A stretch of 64,000 bases of DNA, from positions 62,001 through 126,000 of the forward strand of contig CAVXHJ010000020.1 of NCBI GenBank assembly GCA_963761435.1. The letters run 5' to 3'. Each line of letters begins with the position of its first letter. The first letter of the stretch is position 1. The position numbers were made by a program, and so were the translations under genes. The notes beneath the pieces are model-generated. The model did not search any database, was not told where the DNA came from, and saw nothing but the letters and a program-made list of their open reading frames with translations. Positions 18,306 through 27,017 of the stretch are shown here, piece after piece. Source of the DNA: Roseiarcus sp963761435. GTDB lineage: Bacteria > Pseudomonadota > Alphaproteobacteria > Rhizobiales > Beijerinckiaceae.

Positions 18306-18415
18306 GCGTCCTCCCAACCGGCGCGATCGGCGATCGCCTCTCGTCGCACAGGATCGGGTTTGAAGCCGCCGCCGTCTCGGGTAGGGTGCGCGGCCATGCC
18401 TGCTTAGGGGTCTGA

Positions 18416-19318
18416 ATGCCGCAAGTTCGAGCGAACGGGATCAACATCGAATACGAGAGCTTCGGACGCGATGGAGACCCGCTGATTCTGACGATCATGG
18501 GTCTGGCCGCGCAACTCATTTTCTGGCCGGAATCCTTGTGCGAGGGGCTGGCGGCCAAGGGATTCCGCGTCGTCAGGTTCGATAACCGCGACATTGGCAA
18601 GTCGACACATCTCACGCAGCTTCCGGCGCCGAACTTTCGCGAACTCATGCAGGAAGTCGCTTCGGGCCGAACCCCCCAGGTTCCCTACACATTGTCCGAC
18701 ATGGCCAATGACGCTGTCGGCCTGATGAGCGCGCTCGATGTCGATCGCGCCCATATCGTCGGCGCGTCCATGGGCGGCATGATCGGACAGCTCGTCGCGA
18801 TCAACCATCCCGAGAGGACAAAAAGCCTGACCTCGGTCATGTCGACAACCGGCAGACGGGACTTGCCCCCGGGCGATCCTGCCGCGCTCGCGGTTCTCGC
18901 CAGGGCTCCGGCGAGTTCGAGCCGCGAAGATTTGATCGAGAACGGCGTCAATGTGCGGCGCGCGCTAGCCGTCTCCGCGAGCGAAGCAGAAATTCGCGCC
19001 TTCGTGGAGCGCGTTGTGGACCGGGCGCCTTACGATCCGGCGGGCGTAGCGCGCCAGTGGTCGGCTGTCGTCGCCGCCGCTCCCCGCAATGAGCTTCTCA
19101 GGAACGTCCGCTGCCCCGCGTTGGTCCTTCATGGCGAGGCGGACCCGGTCTTTCCCGTCGCGGCGGCGGAAGACACCGCTCAGAGCATCCCCGACGCGGA
19201 ACTGATCGTCGTTCCCGGCATGGGCCACGGCATCTCGGAGTCGACCGCGCCCGTTTGCCTCAAGCATATCGGCGACTTCGTCATGGAGGTGGAGGAGCGG
19301 GCGGCTATTGCCGGGTGA
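18416..19318 (+). CDS. Alpha/beta hydrolase (RdmC/esterase-like)
   Basis: A 300-residue cytoplasmic hydrolase with nucleophile elbow GASMGGM, the oxyanion region TIMGLAAQ in place of the usual HG, DNRDIGKS after strand 4, acid in HGEADPVFP, and catalytic His in GMGHGIS. The pattern is that of small esterases related to aclacinomycin methylesterase RdmC; the substrate cannot be told. It sits where a feuQ kinase gene would be expected. Its 3' end overlaps the convergent small secreted-protein gene by 14 nt. Confidence 0.85.
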   Translation: MPQVRANGINIEYESFGRDGDPLILTIMGLAAQLIFWPESLCEGLAAKGFRVVRFDNRDIGKSTHLTQLPAPNFRELMQEVASGRTPQVPYTLSDMANDAVGLMSALDVDRAHIVGASMGGMIGQLVAINHPERTKSLTSVMSTTGRRDLPPGDPAALAVLARAPASSSREDLIENGVNVRRALAVSASEAEIRAFVERVVDRAPYDPAGVARQWSAVVAAAPRNELLRNVRCPALVLHGEADPVFPVAAAEDTAQSIPDAELIVVPGMGHGISESTAPVCLKHIGDFVMEVEERAAIAG

Positions 19319-19553
19319 AGCCGCAGGCCTTGTCGACATACTTGCTCTCCCAGCAGCCGCTGACGAGACATGACTGAAGGTACCCGCTGCATACGGACAT
19401 GCAGGCGGGCGAGCCGCCCTCGCTTCTGACGCAGAACTTCTGGCAGACCTTGAGCCGCTCCGAGCAGGTCTTCGCCTCCGCGGGCCCGATCAGCGCGAAG
19501 GCAATCATTCCCATCGCGCCTGCCGCGAATGTCCAACGCAATCGCCTTCGCAC
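19305..19553 (-). CDS. Small secreted cysteine-rich protein
   Basis: An 82-residue protein starting with GTG. Residues 1-27 are a clear signal peptide (ending GPAEA). The mature part of about 55 residues holds eight cysteines in a spaced pattern (C-x6-C-x3-C-x9-C-x3-C-x6-C-x4-C then a last C near the end), suggesting disulfide bonds or metal binding. I do not recognise a family. It overlaps the hydrolase gene tail to tail. Confidence 0.6.
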   Translation of the reverse strand: MRRRLRWTFAAGAMGMIAFALIGPAEAKTCSERLKVCQKFCVRSEGGSPACMSVCSGYLQSCLVSGCWESKYVDKACGFTRQ

Positions 19554-19657
19554 CGGCGCTCCCCGTCCTGAAAAATGCCGCGGCGCGCAGATTAGGCGGC
19601 GGATCGCCCATCCGCAATCACCTTCCTCCTGCTTCGCCGCTAGGCTAAATCTGCCCC

Positions 19658-21751
19658 ATGACCACGTCTGAAAAGGACCCGCCGAAACTCAGCCTCGCCA
19701 AGGCGCGGGCGGAGCATGCGCGCCTGGGCGCGGAGATCGCCGAGCACGACCGGCGCTACCACGGCGAGGACCAGCCTACGATCTCCGACGCCGAATATGA
19801 CGAACTGCGCCGGCGCTATAGTGCGCTCGAAGCGGCGTTCCCTGAGCTCGCCGGCGCGGAATCGGCGAACCGGAAGGTCGGCGCGGCGCCGTCGGAGAAA
19901 TTCGCCAAAGTTCGCCACGCCGTGCCGATGCTGTCGCTCGGCAACATCTTCGACGACGAGGAGGTCGAGGAGTTCACCGCCCGGGTCAGGCGTTTCCTGG
20001 GGATGGGCGACGGCGCCGCCCTCGACGTCGTCGCCGAGCCGAAGATCGACGGGCTTTCCTGCAACCTGCGCTATGAGAACGGCGAGCTCGTCCAGGCGGC
20101 GACCCGCGGGGACGGCTACGAGGGCGAGGACGTGACCGCCAACGTGCGAACCGTCGCCTCGATCCCGAAGACGCTCAAGGGCGCGCCGAGGATCTTCGAG
20201 GCCCGCGGCGAAGTCTATATGCGCCATGCCGATTTTGCCGCGATGAACGCGCGCCAGGCGGAAGCGGGAAAGCTGGTGTTCGCCAATCCCCGCAACGCCG
20301 CCGCCGGCTCGCTGCGCCAACTTGATCCGCGCGTCACCGCGGAGCGGCCTTTGGCCTTCTTCGCCTATGCGTGGGGTGAAATCAGCGAGCCCTTCGCCTC
20401 GACCCAGCTCGGCGCGATCGAGGCGATGCGCCGCTTCGGCCTGCCGACCAATCCGCTGACCAAACTGTGCCATTCGACCGCCGAGCTGATCGCGCACTAC
20501 CATACGATCGAGGCTCAGCGCGCGACGCTCGGCTACGACATCGACGGCGTCGTGTACAAGGTCAACGATCTTGCCCTCCAGCAGCGGCTCGGCTTCATCT
20601 CGCGCTCGCCTCGCTGGGCGGTCGCGCACAAGTTCCCGGCCGAGAAGGCGATGACGATTGTCGAGGCGATCGGCATCAACGTCGGCCGGACGGGAGCGCT
20701 GACGCCGCTCGCCAAACTCAAGCCGGTGACGGTCGGCGGGGTCGTCGTCTCCAACGCCACCCTGCACAACGAGGACGAGATCGCGCGCAAGGACGTGCGG
20801 GTCGGCGACACGGTCGTGGTGCAGCGCGCCGGCGACGTGATCCCGCAGATCCTCGAGGTCGTGCTCGACAAGCGGCCGGTGGATTCGGAGCCCTATGTTT
20901 TTCCAGAGACCTGCCCGGTCTGCGGATCGGCGGCGTTGCGCGAGATCGACGAGAAGACCGGCGAAAAGGATGTCGTGCGCCGCTGCACGGGGACGCTGGT
21001 TTGCGCGGCGCAAGCGGTCGAGGGCCTGAAGCACTTCGTCTCGCGCAACGCCTTCGATATCGAGGGCTTGGGGGAAAAGCTGATCGAGCTTTTCTTCACG
21101 GAAGGGCTTATCCGCACGCCGGCGGACATTTTCACGCTGAGGGTGCGCGACGGCCAAGGCCGTCCGCCGCTTCGCGAATGGGAGGGCTTCGGCGAGACCT
21201 CGGCGCGCAACCTGTTCAACGCCATCGACGCGCGCCGGACGATTCCGCTCAACCGCTTCCTCTATGCGCTCGGCGTCCGCCATGTCGGCGAGACCAACGC
21301 GCGGCGCCTGGCGCGTCATTTCGGCGACTGGGAGACGCTGCGCGCCGCGGCGCGGACGGAGAACGCGGCGGAGGAACTCTCGGCGGTTGAGGGCGTTGGG
21401 CCGGTGGTCGCTGAGGCCATCGCCGACTTCTTCGCCGAGCCGCGCAACGAGGCGGCGCTCGACGCGCTCGTCAAGGAAGTCAGGATTGAGCCGATGGAGG
21501 CGATCGCCGCGGGCCACCCGCTCGCGGGCAAGACGATCGTTTTCACCGGCTCGCTGGAGAGGATGACGCGCGATGAAGCCAAGGCGATCGCCGAACGGCT
21601 TGGGGCCAAAGTCTCGGGCTCGATTTCGGCCAAGACCGACCTCGTCGTGGCCGGTCCCGGCGCCGGCTCGAAACTCGCCAGGGCGCGCGAGCTCGGGGTA
21701 GAGACTATCGACGAGGAGGAGTGGGTCAGGCGTTCCGGGCGGGGGTCGTAG
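19658..21751 (+). CDS. ligA: NAD-dependent DNA ligase
   Basis: LigA (697 aa) seals nicks in replication and repair. Domain order is complete: Ia NAD-binding helix region (HDRRYHGEDQPTISDAEYD), adenylation domain with the lysine of AEPKIDGLS (Lys about residue 129), OB fold, four-Cys zinc finger (CPVCGS, later RRCTGTLVC), helix-hairpin-helix repeats, and a C-terminal BRCT domain (about 615-690: GKTIVFTGSLERMTRDEAK). Length is normal. The HEPN module follows within a few bases. Confidence 0.97.
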   Translation: MTTSEKDPPKLSLAKARAEHARLGAEIAEHDRRYHGEDQPTISDAEYDELRRRYSALEAAFPELAGAESANRKVGAAPSEKFAKVRHAVPMLSLGNIFDDEEVEEFTARVRRFLGMGDGAALDVVAEPKIDGLSCNLRYENGELVQAATRGDGYEGEDVTANVRTVASIPKTLKGAPRIFEARGEVYMRHADFAAMNARQAEAGKLVFANPRNAAAGSLRQLDPRVTAERPLAFFAYAWGEISEPFASTQLGAIEAMRRFGLPTNPLTKLCHSTAELIAHYHTIEAQRATLGYDIDGVVYKVNDLALQQRLGFISRSPRWAVAHKFPAEKAMTIVEAIGINVGRTGALTPLAKLKPVTVGGVVVSNATLHNEDEIARKDVRVGDTVVVQRAGDVIPQILEVVLDKRPVDSEPYVFPETCPVCGSAALREIDEKTGEKDVVRRCTGTLVCAAQAVEGLKHFVSRNAFDIEGLGEKLIELFFTEGLIRTPADIFTLRVRDGQGRPPLREWEGFGETSARNLFNAIDARRTIPLNRFLYALGVRHVGETNARRLARHFGDWETLRAAARTENAAEELSAVEGVGPVVAEAIADFFAEPRNEAALDALVKEVRIEPMEAIAAGHPLAGKTIVFTGSLERMTRDEAKAIAERLGAKVSGSISAKTDLVVAGPGAGSKLARARELGVETIDEEEWVRRSGRGS

Positions 21752-21756
21752 GAGCA

Positions 21757-22170
21757 GTGGATCCGCAGTCTCCGTTTGAATGGCTGGCCGTTGCGAAGCA
21801 GCATGAAGCATCAGCGCGCCTGCTGGCGGAGAGCCGCGTCGCCGCCGCACAGGCTTACTCCCATGCTGGATTTGCGGTAGAATGTGCCTTGAAGGCTTAT
21901 ATCATGTGGAGGAGCCGGCTAAACGGCTGGCCCGACCGCGACTCGCGGCCGGAGCTTTATACCCACGATCTGAGGAAGCTAGTCGGAATTGCGGGAATTC
22001 AGCTGAACACAACAGACCCGATCGGGCCTAGCTGGAAGGTGGTGCTCGATTGGGACCGAAACCAAGCTTACGATCCAAACCCGATGCCGAGAAGGGTGGC
22101 GCGGTCGATGGTCGAAGCCGCCTTCGGGAAGAAGGGAGTTGTGACGTGGATCAAAGAGACCTTGGCATAG
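21757..22170 (+). CDS. HEPN-domain protein
   Basis: Start chosen as GTG at 21757; the frame is open back to 21721 inside ligA. The 137-residue product has a HEPN-like helical core: LAVAKQHEASARLLAES, then YSHAGFAVECALKAYIM, and then R-x5-H (RPELYTH) followed by DLRKL. R-x4-6-H is the catalytic motif of HEPN ribonucleases, while the THDLRKL context also occurs in non-catalytic HEPN proteins that pair with nucleotidyltransferases. Its last 25 nt overlap the start of a second gene, so the two are translationally coupled. No nucleotidyltransferase motif is found nearby. Function unproven; a toxin-antitoxin-like role is a hypothesis. Confidence 0.65.
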   Translation: MDPQSPFEWLAVAKQHEASARLLAESRVAAAQAYSHAGFAVECALKAYIMWRSRLNGWPDRDSRPELYTHDLRKLVGIAGIQLNTTDPIGPSWKVVLDWDRNQAYDPNPMPRRVARSMVEAAFGKKGVVTWIKETLA

Positions 22171-22664
22171 CGCGCTACGATGCGGGCGCCGACTATCTGG
22201 CCGCGTTGCGCCGATTGAAGCTTGAGCCGGAGGCGCTCTTTTGGGCCTACGATCGGACGCTTGAGCAGTTTGTGCTCGTCATTGTCACTTCGCTCTTTGA
22301 CTTTGCGGGGCCGCTCGCTTTGATGAGACTTCTGTTTGATGCTTACAACGCCGCCGCTACGCCAAAGGAGGTCGATCCCTTCATTCTCCGGTTGCACAGC
22401 CCAAAGCACGCCCTCTATCGCGCGGCGCAACCCCATATCGGCACTAGGTTCGACATGGCTGACCTCAAGGGGCGCTCTCTGGACCGAGCCACGATTGCCG
22501 GTGAAGTCACGCCGCGCGGGATCGCATCCTTTCGAGCGGGCGACCTGGAAGGTTTCGGAACTTGGGTCTACAAAAGCACCCCAATTTCCCTGAAAGCCAA
22601 GACCACTGACGCAGAGCGCCGGTGGCAGCGTTTTGAGAGCGCCGTTCACGCACTCGCGGCGTAG
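22146..22664 (+). CDS. Unknown protein paired with the HEPN gene
   Basis: A 172-residue protein starting at GTG 22146, with a good AAGGGAG site 7 nt upstream that lies inside the HEPN gene. It is soluble with no signal. Distinctive segments are ALFWAYDRTLEQFVLVIVTS, FDFAGPLALMRLLFDAYN and EVDPFILRLHSP; the second half is more polar. I recognise no family. Strong overlap with the HEPN gene suggests a partner, either antitoxin or regulator. The pair has somewhat lower GC than ligA and the genes downstream, compatible with transfer. Confidence 0.55.
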   Translation: MDQRDLGIARYDAGADYLAALRRLKLEPEALFWAYDRTLEQFVLVIVTSLFDFAGPLALMRLLFDAYNAAATPKEVDPFILRLHSPKHALYRAAQPHIGTRFDMADLKGRSLDRATIAGEVTPRGIASFRAGDLEGFGTWVYKSTPISLKAKTTDAERRWQRFESAVHALAA

Positions 22665-22778
22665 TCGACAACCTGCGGACCCGAGCGAAAGGCTGATTTG
22701 GGGGTCGCCATCGGACGTGAGAAAACGCGCGCGCCGAGTTGGCCGGGGCGGTGCGAGGAAGAGCCAGTTGTTTCGAGC

Positions 22779-23324
22779 ATGACCAGCTGGCGCCATGGGG
22801 GCATCGTCGTTCGCGAGGCGCGTCCGCGCGATCTCGAGGCGATTGCGGGGCTCGAGAACAAATCGTTCGAAACCGACCGGGTCTCGCGCCGGTCGCTGCG
22901 GGAGTTTCTGCGCGCCTCCCACCGGCCGGTGATCGCGGCGGAGATCGACGGCGGGCTAGCGGGCTACGCGCTGGTCTCGCTGCGCCGGACGTCGCGCATC
23001 TTGCGCATTTATTCACTTGCGGTGGACCGGCGATTCGCCCGCCGCGGCGTCGGCCGGGCGCTTCTCGTCGCCTGCGAGGCCTACGCCCGCCGTCACCGCC
23101 GAACCGCGCTTTCGCTCGAAGTGCGCTACGACAACGCTTCCGCGATCGCGCTCTATGAAGGCTGCGGTTTTCGTCAATTTGGCGAGCATAACCACTACTA
23201 CGCCGACGGGGCGGCCGCCCTGCGCTACGAGAAGTCCCTCATCCCCGCTCCCGACCGGGAAACCGGGAACAATCCGCCGCCCGAGCGCGTTCGACCGTTG
23301 CGCGGCGCATTGCGCCCGCGCTAG
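22779..23324 (+). CDS. GNAT-family N-acetyltransferase, RimI-like
   Basis: With the start at 22779 (MTSWRHGG) the protein has 181 residues; a longer frame opens at 22698. The acetyl-CoA-binding motif is clear: IYSLAVDRRFARRGVGRALL (R-x-x-G-x-G/A) followed by LEVRYDNASAIALYEGCGF. In several proteobacteria a GNAT domain, often fused to a C39-like peptidase domain, is encoded next to a RimK-like ATP-grasp ligase; the same adjacency is seen here, but no peptidase domain is present. It may acetylate an amine, perhaps a peptide N-terminus. Confidence 0.85.
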   Translation: MTSWRHGGIVVREARPRDLEAIAGLENKSFETDRVSRRSLREFLRASHRPVIAAEIDGGLAGYALVSLRRTSRILRIYSLAVDRRFARRGVGRALLVACEAYARRHRRTALSLEVRYDNASAIALYEGCGFRQFGEHNHYYADGAAALRYEKSLIPAPDRETGNNPPPERVRPLRGALRPR

Positions 23325-23457
23325 GGGAGGCGTGAAAGCGCGGAAAGTGAGTCGCGCCCATCATCGTCGAACCCGTCGCGCCTAACGCCAGGACCCCGCC
23401 GCCCGTCATCATGCAGACGCTGTCGCGACCACCCGCACGCCCGGAGCGGCGCGCGCC

Positions 23458-24918
23458 ATGACCGGCTGGGTCATTCTCGTCGATCAGGCGCGCGACTTTC
23501 CCAACGCCGACACGCCTCATAAGGTCATCACGACGCGCGACTATCTCGCGCGGCCGAAATTGTTCGCGGGCCTCGGACGGGCCAAGATCATCAATCTTTC
23601 CCGCTCCTATAACTACCAGTCCAAGGGCTACTACGCGTCCCTGCTCGCCGAAGCGCGCGGCCACCGTGTTATCCCGACCGTCGAGACGATGCTCGATCTG
23701 CGCGAGATCAAGCTCTACGAGCAGTCGTTGCCGGAGCTGCAAGAGGCGTTGGCCGCAGCGGCGCTCAAGGCGCAGGCGACCGAGGACACCACTTTCGACC
23801 TCCTGTTCTGCTTCGGCTTCGTCCAGGACCCCCGTTTCGAGGCGTTCGGCCGCCTCCTCTTCGACTGGCACCGTTGCCCGGCGATCGAAGTCACCGTCAC
23901 GGCGGGGAAGAGGTGGAAGATCGACCGGCTGCGCGCCCGGCCGCTCGCGAAGCTTGGACCTGAGGAAGCGGATTTCTTCCGCAAGAGCCTACACCGCCAC
24001 ACCCAGCGCGATTGGCGCAATCCGCGCGGCCGGGCGATCGCCCGCTATTCGCTCGCCGTCCTGCACGATCCGCAGGAGGAGATGCCGCCGTCCTCGGTCG
24101 ACACCCTCAAATACTTCCAGCGAATCGCCGAAAAGCAGTCGGTGGAGGTCGAGCTCATCACCCGCAAACAGCTCGCGGAACTGGCCGAATTCGATGGCCT
24201 GTTCATCCGCGCCACGACCTCGATCGACAGCTTCACCTATCGCTTCGCCCAGCGCGCGCAGAGCGAGGGCATGCCGGTCATTGACGACCCGCAGTCGATG
24301 ATCCGCTGCACCAACAAGGTCTATCTGCACGAACTTCTCGAGGCGCACGGGGTTCCTGCCCCGCCGACGGTAATGCTGGCCGAGGACGAGGATCTCATCA
24401 AGGCCGAGCGGCTGCTCGGCTGGCCGATGGTGGTCAAAATCCCGGATGGTTCGTTCTCGCGCGGCGTTCACAAGGTCGAGAACGCTCAAGCGCTGAAGAT
24501 ATTGTCCGACGAGCTGTTCGAGGACACCGATCTTCTGCTCGCTCAGAAGTTCATGCCGACCAGGTTCGACTGGCGGGTCGGGGTGCTCGAAGGCGAGCCG
24601 CTCTTCGTCTGCCAGTACCAGATGGCGCGCGGCCACTGGCAGATCATCAAGCACGGGCCGAACGGCGCGCGGGAGGGCGGATCGAGGACGATTCCCATCG
24701 CCGACGCTCCCCCGCCGGTGATCGACGCCGCGCTCAGGGCGGCGCGCGCGATCGGCCCCGGCCTCTACGGCGTCGACATCAAGGAGAGCGACGGCGCGAT
24801 TGTGGTCATCGAGGTCAATGACAACCCGAACCTCGAACATGGAGTCGAGGACCAGGTCGGCAAGGACGAGGTTTGGACGCGGCTCCTGACCTGGTTCATC
24901 AAGCGGATCGACGCCTGA
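23458..24918 (+). CDS. RimK-family ATP-grasp ligase with RLAN N-terminal domain
   Basis: This 486-residue protein has two parts. Residues 1-180 resemble the RimK-like ATP-grasp N-terminal (RLAN) domain (SYNYQSKGYYASLLAEARGH, TVETMLDLREIKLYEQSLPE). Residues about 275-486 are the ATP-grasp domain: INK-like CTNKVYLHELLEAHGVPAPP, VVKIPDGSFSRGV, and the Mg-binding end VVIEVNDNPNLEHGVED. ATP-grasp ligases of this class join amino acids to peptide or protein carboxyls. With the upstream GNAT gene it forms a recurrent pair whose substrate is not known. Confidence 0.85.
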   Translation: MTGWVILVDQARDFPNADTPHKVITTRDYLARPKLFAGLGRAKIINLSRSYNYQSKGYYASLLAEARGHRVIPTVETMLDLREIKLYEQSLPELQEALAAAALKAQATEDTTFDLLFCFGFVQDPRFEAFGRLLFDWHRCPAIEVTVTAGKRWKIDRLRARPLAKLGPEEADFFRKSLHRHTQRDWRNPRGRAIARYSLAVLHDPQEEMPPSSVDTLKYFQRIAEKQSVEVELITRKQLAELAEFDGLFIRATTSIDSFTYRFAQRAQSEGMPVIDDPQSMIRCTNKVYLHELLEAHGVPAPPTVMLAEDEDLIKAERLLGWPMVVKIPDGSFSRGVHKVENAQALKILSDELFEDTDLLLAQKFMPTRFDWRVGVLEGEPLFVCQYQMARGHWQIIKHGPNGAREGGSRTIPIADAPPPVIDAALRAARAIGPGLYGVDIKESDGAIVVIEVNDNPNLEHGVEDQVGKDEVWTRLLTWFIKRIDA

Positions 24919-25065
24919 GCAGGCAATTTCGGGGCTTAATTCCGGCGCGGGGTGTGGCTTGGCTGCAATTGTGCATTTGGTTAAAGGCTGCTAACGGTCC
25001 GGGTCGCCAAAAGCGGCGGCCGCGGGGCACGATTCGGGCTGGATCGAATTTCGCAGGGAGCCAGA

Positions 25066-26868
25066 ATGCCGGATATCGCCAAACGCCGACGATTTGTGCT
25101 TTTCCTCGTCAAGCCGTCGCACTACGACGATCAAGGCTACGTCATCCAGTGGTGGAAGTCGGCGCTGCCGTCGAATTCTCTCGCCTGCCTGTTCGGCATC
25201 GCCCAGAAATGCATGGAAGACCAAGTCCTTGGCGAGGACGTCGACATCGAGATCTTCCCCGTCGACGAGACCAACACCCGCGTCAGGCCCGACCACATCA
25301 TCCGCCAGATCAAGGACAATGGCGGCTTTGGCATGGTCGGCTTCGTCGGCGTGCAGTCGAATCAGTACCCGCGGGTATTGGACTGCGCCCGGCCGATGCG
25401 GGCGGCGGGGGTGCCGGTCGTGATCGGCGGATTCCACGTCTCCGGCTGCCTCTCTATGCTCCCCGAGCGGCCTCAATCGCTGAACGACGCGCTCGACCTT
25501 GGCATTTCGCTCTTTGCCGGCGAGGCTGAAGGGCGGTTCGACGAGGTGCTGCGCGACGCCGCGGCCGGAGAACTCAAGCCGATCTACAACTATCTGCAGG
25601 ATCTTCCCGGGCTTGAAGGCGCGACGGGCCCTTACATGCCGCCCGAGCGGGTTGGACGCACGCTCGGCATGATCTCGAGTTTCGACGCCGGACGCGGCTG
25701 TCCGTTCCTTTGCTCGTTCTGCACCATAATCAATGTGCAGGGTCGCAAATCGCGCTATCGGACCGCCGACGACATCGAGCAGCTCGTACGAATCAATGTG
25801 GCGAACGGCGTCCGCTACTTCTTCATCACCGACGACAATCTGGCGCGCAACCGCAACTGGGAGTTGATCTTCGACCGGTTGATCGCGTTGCGCCAGCAGG
25901 GCATCAACTCGCGCTTCATCATCCAGGTCGACACCGCGTGCCACAAGATTCCCCGCTTCATCGAGAAGGCGGTGGCGGCCGGCGTCAAGCGCGTGTTCAT
26001 CGGGCTCGAAAATATCGACCCCGACAATCTCAGCGCCGCGAAGAAGAAGCAGAACCACATCTCGGACTATCGCGAGCTCCTGCTCGAATGGCGCAAGCGC
26101 CGCGTCATCACCTATTGCGGCTATATCATCGGTTTCCCGAACGACACGCCGGAGTCGCTGGTCAAGCGCATTCAGATCATCCAACGCGAGTTGCCGCTCG
26201 ACATTCTCGAATTCTCGATCCTGACGCCGCTCCCGGGCAGCGAGGACCATGCCAAGGCGGTGGCCAAGGGGGTCGATATCGACCCGGACTTGAACAAGTT
26301 CGATCTCGAGCATGTCACCACGGACCATCCGCGGATGTCGCGCGAGGAGTGGCAGGAGGCGTATCGGCTCGCGTGGCGCACCTATTATACCGAAGACCAC
26401 ATCAAGACGGTGATCCGCCGCGCCGTTGCCGGCGGCCCGCGCCCGGACACGGTCGCCTATCTGCTCACCTGGTTCTGGGCGAGCTTCCACTTCTACAACA
26501 TCTATCCTTTGGAAACGGGCATGATCCGCCGGCGCTATCGCCGCGACCGCAGACCGGGCCTGCCGCTCGAAAATCCGCTGCTGTTCTACGCCCGCAACTG
26601 GGGCGGGCAGGTCGTCACCTATGGCCGGATCCTGGCGATGTTCGCCAAGATTTACCTGTGGACTTGCAGGCTCGAGCGCGACCCGAACGCCAAGAACTAC
26701 ACCGACGAGGCGCTGAGGGCGACCGACGACTACGATCACCAGGAGATGTACCAGCTCACCGAGGCTACGCGGCAGGCGGGCGCGAAGGCGAAACATATCG
26801 AGGAGCGCAAACACGCCCACACGGCGGCCGCCGAGCCGGCGACGGTGAGCGCGGAGCCGGCGGAGTAA
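25066..26868 (+). CDS. B12-binding-type radical SAM protein
   Basis: A 600-residue protein. Residues about 10-165 form a cobalamin-binding-like Rossmann domain (GGFGMVGFVGVQSNQYPR, VIGGFHVSG). The radical SAM core (about 200-420) has CPFLCSFC, with the cluster cysteines at 212, 216 and 219. It ends in a long C-terminal helical region with an Ala/Glu-rich tail. The classic DxHxxG motif of B12-dependent methylases is not seen in the N-terminal domain, so cofactor use is uncertain. Substrate unknown. It is the next gene after the ATP-grasp ligase on the same strand, 147 nt away. Confidence 0.8.
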   Translation: MPDIAKRRRFVLFLVKPSHYDDQGYVIQWWKSALPSNSLACLFGIAQKCMEDQVLGEDVDIEIFPVDETNTRVRPDHIIRQIKDNGGFGMVGFVGVQSNQYPRVLDCARPMRAAGVPVVIGGFHVSGCLSMLPERPQSLNDALDLGISLFAGEAEGRFDEVLRDAAAGELKPIYNYLQDLPGLEGATGPYMPPERVGRTLGMISSFDAGRGCPFLCSFCTIINVQGRKSRYRTADDIEQLVRINVANGVRYFFITDDNLARNRNWELIFDRLIALRQQGINSRFIIQVDTACHKIPRFIEKAVAAGVKRVFIGLENIDPDNLSAAKKKQNHISDYRELLLEWRKRRVITYCGYIIGFPNDTPESLVKRIQIIQRELPLDILEFSILTPLPGSEDHAKAVAKGVDIDPDLNKFDLEHVTTDHPRMSREEWQEAYRLAWRTYYTEDHIKTVIRRAVAGGPRPDTVAYLLTWFWASFHFYNIYPLETGMIRRRYRRDRRPGLPLENPLLFYARNWGGQVVTYGRILAMFAKIYLWTCRLERDPNAKNYTDEALRATDDYDHQEMYQLTEATRQAGAKAKHIEERKHAHTAAAEPATVSAEPAE

Positions 26869-27017
26869 GAATTACGGCCGCTCCCGCCGATTGCCGCCCC
26901 GCAATGCTTGGCGCTTGTCCGGTCGGCGCCGCCTGTGCACTATGCGCGGCAAGCCGACGATGATCCATTAATCGCGGGCGAGACCGAAAACGCCTTGGGT
27001 AGGGCGACGAGGGGCCG

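Noticed and set aside
18306..18415. A possible start of a missing feuQ kinase after feuP
   Set aside because: Translations of this stretch show no membrane helix or kinase-like N-terminus; the space is too short.
19640..21850. A 736-residue minus-strand reading frame opposite ligA
   Set aside because: Shadow of the ligA coding strand; no recognisable domain or start context.
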